64,000 nt of DNA from Paraburkholderia franconis. GTDB lineage: Bacteria; Pseudomonadota; Gammaproteobacteria; Burkholderiales; Burkholderiaceae. A program made the position numbers and the translations under genes. The stretch covers positions 1 through 64,000 of the forward strand of contig NZ_WHNP01000032.1 of assembly GCF_009362735.1 (NCBI RefSeq), written 5' to 3'. The notes under the pieces are model-generated. The model was given only the letters and a program-made list of their open reading frames with translations. It did no database searches and had not been told where the DNA came from. Of the stretch, positions 26,564 to 36,230 are shown piece after piece; within the stretch, counting starts at the first letter, position 1; each line of letters begins with the position of its first letter.

Positions 26564-27859
26564 ATGTTCAAGTGGTTCAGCGAGATTTCAGGCAACGAAC
26601 GCCGGACGTTTTGGGCGTGTTTCGGCGGATGGGCGCTTGATTCGCTCGACGTGCAGATGTTCAGCCTCGTGATTCCGGCGATCGTCGCCGAATGGTCGAT
26701 CAGTCGCACGCAAGCGGGACTCGTCAGCGGCGTCACGCTGGTCGCGTCAGCGCTGGGCGGCTGGATCGCGGGCATGCTGTCGGACCGGCTGGGTCGCGTA
26801 AAGACGCTGCAATGGACGGTCGCATTCTTTTCCGCGTTTACATTCCTGTGCGCGTTCGCGCAAAACTATCCGCAGTTCCTCGTGCTCAAGACGCTGCAGG
26901 GGTTCGGCTTCGGCGGGGAATGGGCGGCCGGCGCAGTGCTGATGGCGGAGACGATCCGCAACGAGCATCGCGGCAAGGCAATGGGCAGCGTGCAGAGCGC
27001 ATGGGCCGTGGGCTGGGGCGCAGCGGTGCTGCTCTATGCGGTGATGTTCTCGCTGCTGCCCGGGGAAACCGCGTGGCGCGCGATGTTCGGAATCGGTATC
27101 GTTCCGGCGCTGCTGATCCTTTACGTTCGACGCGGCGTGCACGAACCCGCCGTGCCGGGTCGCACGGCGCGCGATGCGCGAGTGCGCCAGGACAAACCGG
27201 CGCCCGGTGCGATCGTCGGCATCTTTTCTCCGCAAGTGCTGCGTATGACGCTGATCGGCGCTCTGCTCGGCGTCGGCGCGCATGGCGGCTACTATGCGCT
27301 GATGACCTGGCTGCCCACGTTTCTGAAGAGCGAGCGCCACCTGTCGGTGCTGGGCACGGGAGGCTACCTCGCTGTCGTGATCGTCGCGTTCTTTTGCGGG
27401 TGCATCGCGAGCGCGCAACTGCTGGACCGCATCGGGCGCCGCAAAACCATTCTCACGTTTGCAATCTGCTGCGTGATAACGGTGATCGCCTATCTGTTTC
27501 TTCCGCTCGGCAATACCGCAATGCTGTTCTTCGGCTTTCCACTAGGCTTTTTTGCAGCGGGTATTCCCGCGAGCATGGGCGCGCTGTTCAACGAACTGTA
27601 TCCGCGTGGGATGCGCGGCACGGGTGTCGGGTTCTGCTACAACTTCGGCCGTGTGGCATCGGCGGGCTTTCCGGTGCTTGTCGGACAGATGTCCGCGAAT
27701 ATGTCGCTCGGAACGGCGATCGGCATCGATGCAGGACTCGCCTACGCAATCGTGGTGCTGTCCGTGCTGATGCTGCCGGAGACGCGCGGCCACGCACTAG
27801 GCGATGCCGCTCTCGATACGCAACATCCGGGCGCGCTCTCTCACGCGCAAAGGCGTTGA
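26564..27859 (+). CDS. MFS transporter (aromatic acid/sialate:H+ symporter type)
   Basis: A 431-residue permease whose N-terminus GWALDSLDVQMFSLVIPAI and loop SDRLGRVKTLQW fit the AAHS/SHS group carrying aromatic or dicarboxylic acids. LQGFGFGGEWAAGAVLMAET is the conserved helix 4-5 signature. It lies 63 bp after the GntR gene with a GGGAG site. It is likely cotranscribed with the lactonase-type hydrolase that follows and may import its substrate. Confidence 0.9.
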   Translation: MFKWFSEISGNERRTFWACFGGWALDSLDVQMFSLVIPAIVAEWSISRTQAGLVSGVTLVASALGGWIAGMLSDRLGRVKTLQWTVAFFSAFTFLCAFAQNYPQFLVLKTLQGFGFGGEWAAGAVLMAETIRNEHRGKAMGSVQSAWAVGWGAAVLLYAVMFSLLPGETAWRAMFGIGIVPALLILYVRRGVHEPAVPGRTARDARVRQDKPAPGAIVGIFSPQVLRMTLIGALLGVGAHGGYYALMTWLPTFLKSERHLSVLGTGGYLAVVIVAFFCGCIASAQLLDRIGRRKTILTFAICCVITVIAYLFLPLGNTAMLFFGFPLGFFAAGIPASMGALFNELYPRGMRGTGVGFCYNFGRVASAGFPVLVGQMSANMSLGTAIGIDAGLAYAIVVLSVLMLPETRGHALGDAALDTQHPGALSHAQRR

Positions 27860-27914
27860 GGCGCGGCGCATTCGCGCGTAGCCGTGCAAGACTGGTAATG
27901 AAGGAATGTTCACG

Positions 27915-28787
27915 ATGGAGAAGTTGGAGACAGACGCGAGCCGTCGGCGGGATGCACATCGTCCCGCCCGCATTCGATCTGTCGATACGCATGCGCATGT
28001 ATTCGAGCGCGGCCTGCCGCTCACCCGGCAGCGGCGCTATGCGCCCGACTACGATGCGCCGCTCGACGCGTACCTGGCACAGCTGGACGCACACGACATA
28101 TCGCACGGCGTGCTCGTACAGCCCAGCTTTCTTGGCGCGGATTGCAGCTATCTGCTCGATGCGTTGCGCCGCGCGCCTGAAAGACTACGCGGCGTCGCGG
28201 TGATCGGGCGCGACTGCGCAAAAGACACACTGACGGAGATGGCGGCCACGGGCGTCGCTGGAATTCGCCTGAACCTGATCGGTCACGCCGACCAGCCACT
28301 CGACAACTGGGTGGGCGGGCAAACGCTCGCGCATGTTCGAGAACTGGGATGGCATGTCGAGGTGCATGCGGAAGCGGCGCGGCTGCAGGGCATCGTCGAG
28401 CCGCTTCTTGACGCGGGCCTGAACGTGGTCGTCGATCATTTCGGCAGGCCCGATCCTGATCTCGGTGTCCGTGACCCGGGTTTTCGCCGTCTTCTCGAAC
28501 TGGCTCATACGCAGCGCGTGTGGGTGAAGATATCAGCGGCGTACCGGAACTGGCGCGGCTTTCGCATGGATGACGATGACATGCACGAAGCGGTCCGTCT
28601 TTTGAAGGCGGCGTTCGGCCTGGGTCGCCTGATGTGGGGCAGCGACTGGCCGCATACACAGTACGAAGCCCAAGAGCATTTCGCCCACACGCTCGAGTTA
28701 CTTTGCGCGCTGCTTTCGGATGGTGAAGAGCGCAATGCGGTCCTCGCGGACACGGCCGCGAGACTTTACATGTTCGACGATGCGTGA
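27915..28787 (+). CDS. Amidohydrolase of the 2-pyrone-4,6-dicarboxylate lactonase group
   Basis: A 290-residue TIM-barrel hydrolase. It has the metal motif DTHAHVF (D24, H26, H28), NVVVDHFGRPD, and the C-terminal RLMWGSDWPHTQ with the catalytic aspartate, as in LigI-type lactonases and related COG3618 enzymes. The ATG at 27915 has AAGGA 9 bp upstream; the ATG at 27906 is too close to it. LigI opens PDC in lignin-aromatic catabolism, but other lactones are possible. It sits 56 bp behind the MFS gene. Confidence 0.88.
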   Translation: MEKLETDASRRRDAHRPARIRSVDTHAHVFERGLPLTRQRRYAPDYDAPLDAYLAQLDAHDISHGVLVQPSFLGADCSYLLDALRRAPERLRGVAVIGRDCAKDTLTEMAATGVAGIRLNLIGHADQPLDNWVGGQTLAHVRELGWHVEVHAEAARLQGIVEPLLDAGLNVVVDHFGRPDPDLGVRDPGFRRLLELAHTQRVWVKISAAYRNWRGFRMDDDDMHEAVRLLKAAFGLGRLMWGSDWPHTQYEAQEHFAHTLELLCALLSDGEERNAVLADTAARLYMFDDA

Positions 28788-29659
28788 TCCTGTCTCTGTC
28801 ACTTCGTTATCGCACAGTAGCCCTCCGCCTCGATGCACCAGCAAGGTCTAGTCTCGCAGCAGCATGCTAACGGCTGTGATGAACTGTACGGCACGCGTCG
28901 CCTGAAGGCGGAGCACAGCCGGTTAGTATCGCCAGCCGGTTACCGTTTTACGCAGCGACATCTCGAGGCGCGAGCACTGCGCCAATCGATCTTCGATGGG
29001 TGTGCCTGTGCTCTTCAAATGCGAGTTGCTTTCCTGTCGCGTGGGCTCTCAAGCAAGGTAGCGCCCGTGCGGACGCGGGCCGTTTCGTGGCAATGCCGTA
29101 CGGCCGCCCTCCCGTCTTTGCCGTGCATGGTGGTGTCGGAGGAAGTTCTATCGACTTGCCTGTTCGCCCCGCGTGGCCTGTCCGCCTTCCCAAAACGTGG
29201 CGGGAAAGGCAACGCGAATCCTGGCAAGCAGGTCCGGCTTGACCCCGTATTTCACCGCTGTGCGGCAAACCCGACATCTGTATTTAACCGGACCCTCGAC
29301 ATTTCAATCTGGCTTTGACATTGCTTATAGCGGATCACAATGGCCTGGGACAAACCGCCGGGAACGTGAGGGCGGCAGGGGGGAAACTCGTTTTCGCCGT
29401 CGCAGTTGCTGTACCTGGTGTGCCGGCAGCACTTGCTGAACAACGCGATGGCGAATTCAACCGGCACAGTGAGGGCACGTGGAGTGTCGCGCCGCCCGAA
29501 GCGCGACACCCGGCGTTCATCAACTTCATCGATGCGCGGAGCTCGAAGCTGCGTGGGTTGAAGGGTAGTCCGTCGGGGCGCGTCATGGGTTATCGCTTCG
29601 CGGAGGTCGCGTGGCTGGAAAAGGCGTAATCATTGATCCCGTCGATGTTCACGCGCAAA
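28788..29659. other. 872-bp gap, no supported gene
   Basis: Several open frames occur on both strands, but none has motif support. The best, 29315-29629, has a coherent tail (NRHSEGTWSVAPPEARHPAF then DARSSKLRGLKGSPSGRVMG) that could be a degraded gene end. It has no RBS, and I do not assign it. Confidence 0.35.
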
Positions 29660-30556
29660 TCACCACAACGCCTGGCTCGTCAGCGCGAACTGCGTGAGTG
29701 TGTCGTCAGTGGATGGCGTGCCGTTCAACGCCATCTGCTCGATGGTATCGACGAGCGGCAGACCGAGCCCTTCGAGCCACGAAGAGAGACCATAGCGCAG
29801 CGGCGTATCCACGCGCACGAACATGCCCGCGTTCAATGCGAGCCAATAGCTGATCAACGCCTTGGCGCGGCTCTGGTCCGGCGATTCGGGCGCGATCACC
29901 GGACCGATCACATGTCCGTCGCCGAAGCGCCGGAAGAGCGCGAAGCCGGTCAGCTCGCCATCGCGATCGAGTGCAATGCCGCTCGCCACGTCGAGCAATT
30001 GCGGCAGCAGTTCGGTGCGATCCATGCCGGTCGCGCGCGAGGCGAGTTCCGCGAGACGCGGCGTGTCCTTCGCGCCGATGGGACGAAGCCGTTCACCCGG
30101 CGGCAGCGAAACGAGCGGTGGCTGAAACGCCGCGCCCTGATGCTGACGAATTGTGTCGATGCGCGTGAAGCCGCGTTCCTCGCACAACGGCTTGCCTTCG
30201 TTCGATGCATGAATCAGCAGCATGCGCGAGGGAAGCTCCGCCATCAACCGGTCGAGCAGTCCGCGCCCGATGCCGCGCCGCTGATGTTCCGGCGACACGA
30301 TGAACATGCCGAGCGTCGCGGCACTTGCGCCGAACCGCCACGCGAGCGCAGTGCCGACGAGCGCGGCTTGCTCATCGACGGCGGCGAAGCCGCTGCCGAG
30401 ACGTGCCGCGAAGCGCCAGTCGTCCGCGCGATGCCGCCATTTGACGGACATCGACAGCGCATGCGCGGCGGGAATGTCGTCGAGCGTGAAAGCCCGGTAT
30501 TGGACCACATCGTTATTGCTTGAGTCGGGCACGCCGGCCTCCTCGCGTGAAGACAT
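29660..30556 (-). CDS. Tandem GNAT-domain acetyltransferase, copy 1
   Basis: A 298-residue protein with two GNAT folds. The first (about 18-135) has the acetyl-CoA loop VSPEHQRRGIGRGLLDRL, and the second, poorer one (about 160-290) includes DRDGELTGFALFRRFGDGHV. It is clearly paralogous to 50291-51163, sharing AFTLDDIPAAHALSMSVKWR / PFTVDDIAAAHALSLDVKWP and the HRADDWRF motif. It is divergent from the aldehyde dehydrogenase gene. The acyl acceptor is unknown; small-molecule amines from the adjacent catabolic block are reasonable candidates. Confidence 0.88.
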   Translation of the reverse strand: MSSREEAGVPDSSNNDVVQYRAFTLDDIPAAHALSMSVKWRHRADDWRFAARLGSGFAAVDEQAALVGTALAWRFGASAATLGMFIVSPEHQRRGIGRGLLDRLMAELPSRMLLIHASNEGKPLCEERGFTRIDTIRQHQGAAFQPPLVSLPPGERLRPIGAKDTPRLAELASRATGMDRTELLPQLLDVASGIALDRDGELTGFALFRRFGDGHVIGPVIAPESPDQSRAKALISYWLALNAGMFVRVDTPLRYGLSSWLEGLGLPLVDTIEQMALNGTPSTDDTLTQFALTSQALW

Positions 30557-30779
30557 TTACCGTCACTGTGACACCGCGCAGCGCGCATGGCTAGGACGAT
30601 CTTCCTGTCCTGCGCCGAACAAGGGGCGGCGCGCGTGGTGCAACGCAAAACCGCGAGTTATCGCGGCAAGAACGCGCGCGCCGTGCTGAATCGGCAATTT
30701 TGTCGGCGAAAAAATGCCGGGGCTCTGGTCCTACGATGAAGTCATGCCAACGCAGCAGCCCGAAAGAGGACCCACGCAC

Positions 30780-32258
30780 ATGGACGGTTTCGATCCCGCC
30801 AGCATCGGCATCAGGAGCGGGCACTTCATTGGCGGCGAACTGATCGATGCGGGCGCCTCGCGCATCGACGTGTCGCGGCCGTCGGACGGCGTCACGTATG
30901 CATCGGTGCCTCTCGCCGATGACGCGATGATCGACTATGCCGTGCAGAACGCATGGAGCGCATTCAAGAAGAGCGACTGGGCTCGCCGCGCGCCGCGCGA
31001 GCGTGCACGCGTGCTGCGCAAGTTCGCCGATCTCGTCGCCGCCGATGCGGTGAGCCTCGCGCCACTCGAAGCGCTCGGCTCGACGCGTCCCGTGCGCGAT
31101 GCCTGCAACTGGGACGTGCCGTTCACCGCCGAGAGCATCCGCTTTTATGCGGAGCTTGCGGACAAGATCGGCGGTGATGTCGCGGCGACGGATCATCGTC
31201 ATCTCGGCATGACCATCGCCGAGCCGTATGGCGTGATCGGCGCGATCGCACCGTGGAATTTTCCGCTCGTGATGGGCATATGGAAGACCGCGCCTGCGCT
31301 GGCGGCGGGCAATGCGGTCGTGCTGAAGCCTTCGGAGATGACGCCGTTTTCCGCATTGCGTCTCGCCGAACTCGCGCTCGAAGCGGGCGTGCCGCCTGGC
31401 ATCTTCAACGTCGTCCAGGGCGACGGCCGCACGACGGGCGATGCGCTCGTGCGTCATCCGCGCATCGGCAAGGTCACCTTCACGGGATCGACGCGCACCG
31501 GCGCCGCGATCATGGCCGCGTGCGCGGAGACGGGCACGAAGCCCGTCACGCTCGAACTCGGCGGCAAGAGCCCGCAGATCGTGTTCGCGGATGCCCCGCG
31601 CATCGACGAAGTGGCGCGGCGAATTGCCGGCTCGATCGCGGCAAACGCGGGACAAGTGTGCGTCGCGGGATCGCGCCTGCTCGTGCAGCGCGCCATCGCC
31701 GATGAACTGATCGAGCGCATCGTGCAGGCATTCAGCGAACTCAAGGCCGGTCCGACATGGGCAGCGGGCACGACCTTGCCGCCGATCATCTCCGAGCCGC
31801 AGGCGCAGCGTATCGACGCGATCGTCCAGCGCAGCATCGCAAGCGGCGCGACCTTGCGTTGCGGCGGCAAGCGCGCGGACGCGGCGACGCCCGGCGCGTT
31901 CTATTCACCGACCTTGCTGTGCGATGTCACACAGGAAAGCGACGCAGTGCGCAACGAAATCTTTGGCCCGGTGCTCACCGTGCAGTCCTTCGACAGCGAG
32001 GAAGAAGCGCTTGAACTCGCCGCGCATCCCGAATACGGACTCGCGGCGGGCGTGCATACCGCGGATATCGGCCGCGCGTTGCGCATGGCGCGCGGCATCG
32101 AGGCGGGCACGGTCTGGGTCAATCGCTATGGGCGCACGAGCGACTTCGTGATCCCGACGGGCGGCTACAAGCGTTCGGGTATCGGCAAGGATCTCGGGCG
32201 GCAGGCGTATGAGGCGAATCTGCGCTTCAAGAGCGTGCTCATCGATATCGAAGGCTGA
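30780..32258 (+). CDS. NAD(P)+-dependent aldehyde dehydrogenase
   Basis: A 492-residue ALDH-superfamily enzyme oxidising an aldehyde to the acid. PWNFPLVMGIWKTAPALAAG and FTGSTRTGAAI form the cofactor site. The catalytic Glu is in VTLELGGKSPQ and the Cys is in NAGQVCVAGSR. Start 30780 follows AGAGGA; in-frame starts at 30714 and 30744 lack such a site. It is the first plus-strand gene of the 21-kb block and probably handles the aldehyde released by the FAD amine oxidase at 33156. Confidence 0.92.
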   Translation: MDGFDPASIGIRSGHFIGGELIDAGASRIDVSRPSDGVTYASVPLADDAMIDYAVQNAWSAFKKSDWARRAPRERARVLRKFADLVAADAVSLAPLEALGSTRPVRDACNWDVPFTAESIRFYAELADKIGGDVAATDHRHLGMTIAEPYGVIGAIAPWNFPLVMGIWKTAPALAAGNAVVLKPSEMTPFSALRLAELALEAGVPPGIFNVVQGDGRTTGDALVRHPRIGKVTFTGSTRTGAAIMAACAETGTKPVTLELGGKSPQIVFADAPRIDEVARRIAGSIAANAGQVCVAGSRLLVQRAIADELIERIVQAFSELKAGPTWAAGTTLPPIISEPQAQRIDAIVQRSIASGATLRCGGKRADAATPGAFYSPTLLCDVTQESDAVRNEIFGPVLTVQSFDSEEEALELAAHPEYGLAAGVHTADIGRALRMARGIEAGTVWVNRYGRTSDFVIPTGGYKRSGIGKDLGRQAYEANLRFKSVLIDIEG

Positions 32259-32455
32259 TGCGTACGATCGTGCGAAACAGGCGCCGCATTTTCTGCTGTA
32301 GCGGAGCCTCAAAACGCATGACTTATGTCGTCGCGGGGCACACATTCAACGCCATCAGTCATTTTTGCCTTGTTTAAATTTTCTCAGCAGTTCGCTGTTC
32401 CTTGTTTTCACCACTGAACTCCGGACGGGTTCATCACACGACAGGACTGAAAACC

Positions 32456-33124
32456 ATGATCGATTTCGAGCCGAAGTACATCACGTTCGACTGCTACGGC
32501 ACGCTGACGAAATTCCGCATGGCCGATATGGCTCGCGAGATGTACACCGACCGCCTGCAAGGCGACGCACTGGAGCAGTTCGTGAAGTTCTTCGCGGGCT
32601 ATCGTCGCGACGAAGTGCTCGGCGCATGGAAGCCGTATCGCGACGTGATCGTCAATTCGGTGCGCCGCGCGTGCGAGCGTATGAACGTCGAATTCAACGA
32701 AGCGGAAGCCGAAAAGTTCTACCTCGCCGTGCCGACCTGGGGCCCGCATCCGGACGTGCCGGAAGGGCTCTCGCGTCTCGCGAAGAAATACAGGCTCGTG
32801 ATTCTGTCGAATGCATCGAACGATCAGATTCAAAGCAATGTCGACAAGCTCGGCGCGCCGTTCCATCGCGTGTTCACCGCGCAGCAGGCGCAGTCGTACA
32901 AGCCGCGCATGCAAGGCTTCGAGTACATGTTCGACCAGCTCAACTGCAACCCGGAAGACGTGCTGCACGTGTCGTCGAGCCTGCGCTATGACCTCATGAC
33001 CGCGCACGACATGGGCATCAGGCACAAGGCGTTCGTCAAGCGCGGCCACGAGCCGGGCACGCCGTACTACGAGTATTACGAAGTGGACACGATCGGCGAT
33101 CTGGCCACGCAACTCGGTCTTTGA
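32456..33124 (+). CDS. Haloacid dehalogenase type II family (HAD hydrolase)
   Basis: A 222-residue HAD-fold hydrolase with nucleophile Asp12 in YITFDCYGTLT, VILSNASND (motif II), Lys in QSYKPRMQGFEYMF, and a C-terminal VSSSLRYDLMTAHDMG in place of the usual DD motif. Annotation tools call this L-2-haloacid dehalogenase, but in this block of amine catabolism a phosphatase or other hydrolase is equally possible. Start 32456 follows AGGA. It lies 31 bp before the FAD oxidase gene. Confidence 0.85.
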   Translation: MIDFEPKYITFDCYGTLTKFRMADMAREMYTDRLQGDALEQFVKFFAGYRRDEVLGAWKPYRDVIVNSVRRACERMNVEFNEAEAEKFYLAVPTWGPHPDVPEGLSRLAKKYRLVILSNASNDQIQSNVDKLGAPFHRVFTAQQAQSYKPRMQGFEYMFDQLNCNPEDVLHVSSSLRYDLMTAHDMGIRHKAFVKRGHEPGTPYYEYYEVDTIGDLATQLGL

Positions 33125-33155
33125 CACACGTTAGACACGCCACTTCACGCGAGCA

Positions 33156-34436
33156 ATGCCGATGAAACTCGACTCCTACTGGCTCGATACCGCGCCCGCG
33201 CTGACCTCGACGCGCGAAGGCCCGGCCGATGGTCAGGTCGATGTCGCCGTGATCGGCGGCGGGTTCACGGGTTTGTCGGCGGCGCTCGCGTTGGGCAAGC
33301 GCGGGGCGTCCGTCGCGGTGCTCGATGCCGGGCGCGTGGGCGGCGGCGCGTCGGGCCGCAATGGCGGTCAGTGCAATACGGGTGTCGCGCAAGACTACGC
33401 GGCGCTGCGTTCACAACTCGGCGTCGAGCGCGCGCAGCGTTGTTATCGCGCATATGCGGATGCCGTGAACACTGTCGAGCGTTTGATTCGCGACGAGAAC
33501 ATCGATTGCGACTATCTCGCGTCCGGCAAGCTGAAGCTCGCCGCGAAGCCGCATCATCTGGAACATATCGCGAAGACCGCCGAACTGATCCGGCGGGAAG
33601 TCGATCCGGACATCGATCTGTTCGATCGCGAGCAGATCCGCACCGAAGTGCAATCTGATGCCTTTCACGGCGGCTTGCTGCAGCATCGCGGCGGGCAGAT
33701 GCATATGGGCAAGTTCGCCGTGGGTCTTGCGCAAGCCGCGGTGAGGCAGGGCGCGCGCCTCTATGAACATGCCGAAGTCACGAACATCGTGAAGGACGGC
33801 GGCACATATCGCGTCGATTCGAAGCGCGGTTCGTTGCACGCGAAACAGGTTCTGATTGCAACGGGCCCTTCGAAGCACGGTCCGTTCTCGTGGTATCGGC
33901 GCAGGATGGCGCCTGTCGGTTCGTTCATCATCGTGACCGAGCCGTTGCCCACGGAGCAACTGCAGCAACTGTTGCCGAACCGGCGCTCGTACACGACGAG
34001 CCGCCTCATGCATAACTACTTTCGTCTGACGCACGACTCGCGCCTGCTGCTGGGCGGCCGTGCGCGTTTCACGGCATCGGAGCGACCTTCGGATTCGAAG
34101 AGCGGGCGCATCCTGCAAGCCAATCTCGCATCGATTTTCCCGAGCCTCGCCGACGTGCGCATCGACTATTGCTGGGGCGGTCTCGTCGATATCACCGCTG
34201 ACCGCCTGCCGCGCGCGGGCCAGCACGACGGCATCTATTTCTCGATGGGCTACAGCGGCCACGGTACGCAGATGTCGACGCACATGGGCCAGGTCATGGC
34301 CGACGTGATGAACGGCAACCCGGAAGCGAACCCGTGGCGCGATTTCGACTGGCCCGCAATTCCGGGGCATACGGGCAAGCCCTGGTTTCTGCCGCTGGTC
34401 GGCGCGTATTACTCGATCAAAGACGTTTTCTACTGA
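33156..34436 (+). CDS. FAD-dependent amine oxidase, DadA/PuuB type
   Basis: A 426-residue oxidase with GGGFTG in the N-terminal Rossmann motif (VAVIGGGFTGLSAALALGKR), GGGASGRNGGQCNTG as in gamma-glutamylputrescine oxidases, and the C-terminal SMGYSGHGTQMSTHMGQ. Such enzymes oxidise secondary or primary amines to imines, releasing aldehydes and H2O2. An alternative ATG lies at 33162; the RBS is weak for both. Its position between HAD and ABC importer genes points to a first catabolic step on the imported compound. Confidence 0.9.
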   Translation: MPMKLDSYWLDTAPALTSTREGPADGQVDVAVIGGGFTGLSAALALGKRGASVAVLDAGRVGGGASGRNGGQCNTGVAQDYAALRSQLGVERAQRCYRAYADAVNTVERLIRDENIDCDYLASGKLKLAAKPHHLEHIAKTAELIRREVDPDIDLFDREQIRTEVQSDAFHGGLLQHRGGQMHMGKFAVGLAQAAVRQGARLYEHAEVTNIVKDGGTYRVDSKRGSLHAKQVLIATGPSKHGPFSWYRRRMAPVGSFIIVTEPLPTEQLQQLLPNRRSYTTSRLMHNYFRLTHDSRLLLGGRARFTASERPSDSKSGRILQANLASIFPSLADVRIDYCWGGLVDITADRLPRAGQHDGIYFSMGYSGHGTQMSTHMGQVMADVMNGNPEANPWRDFDWPAIPGHTGKPWFLPLVGAYYSIKDVFY

Positions 34437-34524
34437 AGCACCGAAGCATCGGAAGCAAGGACAGGCGGCCCACATACAACGATCAAGCCGTCGAACATTT
34501 ATAGCCCCTATCGCGGAGAAGTTC

Positions 34525-36147
34525 ATGAGCATCGACAAATCGCCTGAAGCACTCGCCCATGCTGATGCCGGCACACGGCTCGAAGAACTGACGCGCCGTG
34601 GCGCGTCGCGGCGCAACGTCCTGCGCGCGATGGCCGCGGGCGGATTGCTGTCGGTGACGGGCGCGGGGCTCCTCACCGCGAGCGGGGCCGCCTTCGCGCA
34701 GGACAAGCCGAAGCAGGGCGGTCGCATCCGCGTGGCGACGCAATCATCGTCCGCTGCCGATACGCTCGATCCAGCCAAAGGCGCCCTGGGCACCGACTAC
34801 GCGCGCGCATTCATGTTCTACAGCGGGCTGACCGAGCTGGATAGTCATCTCGGCGCGAAGATGGCGCTGGCGGAATCGCTCGAAACGAAAGACGCGACCG
34901 TGTGGGTCGTCAAGCTCCGTAGCGGCGTGCAGTTCCACGATGGCAAGTCGCTCGCGCCGCAGGACGTGATCTATTCCCTGATGCGCCATAAGGACCCCGC
35001 TGTCGGCTCGAAGGCGAAGACGCTCGCCGACCAGTTCAAGGAAATCAAGGCGACCGGCCCGAACGAACTGACCATCACGTTGACGGGCGCGAACGCCGAC
35101 CTGCCGGTGATTCTCGCGGATTCGCACTTCCTCATCATCAAGGACGGCACGACGGACTTCAAGACGGCTGTCGGCACGGGCCCGTTCAAGCTGAAGGAGT
35201 TCTCGCCGGGCGTGCGCACCGTGGGTGTGCGCAACGAGAGGTACTGGAAGCCGGGCATGCCGCATCTGGATGAAGTGGAGCTGATCGGCATCGCCGACGA
35301 GCCGGCGCGCGTGAACGCGCTCATATCGGGCGACGTGCAACTCATCAACGCAGTGAGCGCGCGCTCGACAGAACGCATCAGGGGTACGCCGGGCTTCGCG
35401 GTGCTGGAAACGAAGACGGGCCAGTACACCGATCTCATCATGCGCGACGATGGCGGCATCACCGGCAACGCGGATTTCCGCCGCGGCATGATGTACCTGA
35501 TGGACCGCGATCAGATGCGCAAGACCATCTTCCGCGGCTATGGCGCGATCGGCAACGATCAGCCGATCGATCCGAGCAACAAGTATTTTATGTCGGGCCT
35601 GCCGCAGCGCGGCTTCGATCCGGACAAGGCGAAGTTCCACTTCCAGAAGGCGAAGGTCGGCAACACGCCGCTTCAGCTCTATGCATCGCCGGCGGCGGAA
35701 GGCTCCGTCGAAATGGCCGTGCTGATGCAGCAGGTCGCGCCGCAGGCAGGCATCAATCTCCAGGTCGTGCGCGTGCCGTCCGATGGCTATTGGTCGAATC
35801 ACTGGATGAAGCATCCGCTCGGCTTCGGCAACATCAATGCGCGTCCGAGCGCGGACGTGATTTTCACGCAGTTCTTCAAGTCCGACGCGCCGTGGAACGA
35901 AGCGAACTGGAAGAGCCCGCAGTTCGACCAGATGCTCGTCTCGGCGCGCGGCGAACCGGATGAAGCGAAGCGCAAGAAGATTTACGGCGACATGCAGGAG
36001 CTCGTGCATAAGGACGGCGGCATCGGCATTCCGATGTTCCAGAGCTCGCTCGATGCGCATACGTCGAAGCTGAAGGGCCTGGGCGGCATTCCGCTCGCGG
36101 GCCTGATGGGCTGGATGTTCGCGGAGAACGTATGGCTTGAGGCATGA
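34525..36147 (+). CDS. ABC transporter substrate-binding protein (peptide/opine family 5), Tat-type signal
   Basis: A 540-residue periplasmic binding protein of the SBP_bac_5 family. The N-terminus has a long charged region, then SRRNVLRAMAAGGLLSVTG and cleavage after AFA, a twin-arginine type signal. The core includes KLRSGVQFHDGKSLAPQDVI, typical of DppA/OppA homologues. GGAGAA precedes the ATG. It delivers ligand to the permease and ATPase encoded directly downstream. Confidence 0.93.
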   Translation: MSIDKSPEALAHADAGTRLEELTRRGASRRNVLRAMAAGGLLSVTGAGLLTASGAAFAQDKPKQGGRIRVATQSSSAADTLDPAKGALGTDYARAFMFYSGLTELDSHLGAKMALAESLETKDATVWVVKLRSGVQFHDGKSLAPQDVIYSLMRHKDPAVGSKAKTLADQFKEIKATGPNELTITLTGANADLPVILADSHFLIIKDGTTDFKTAVGTGPFKLKEFSPGVRTVGVRNERYWKPGMPHLDEVELIGIADEPARVNALISGDVQLINAVSARSTERIRGTPGFAVLETKTGQYTDLIMRDDGGITGNADFRRGMMYLMDRDQMRKTIFRGYGAIGNDQPIDPSNKYFMSGLPQRGFDPDKAKFHFQKAKVGNTPLQLYASPAAEGSVEMAVLMQQVAPQAGINLQVVRVPSDGYWSNHWMKHPLGFGNINARPSADVIFTQFFKSDAPWNEANWKSPQFDQMLVSARGEPDEAKRKKIYGDMQELVHKDGGIGIPMFQSSLDAHTSKLKGLGGIPLAGLMGWMFAENVWLEA

Positions 36148-36230
36148 GCGTGCTTTGACAGCGTACGTGCGTCGTCGTTTGCAGGAGCGTCGGCGCGCGA
36201 TCAACCCTTCAAGACGGGAGGCGATATCCG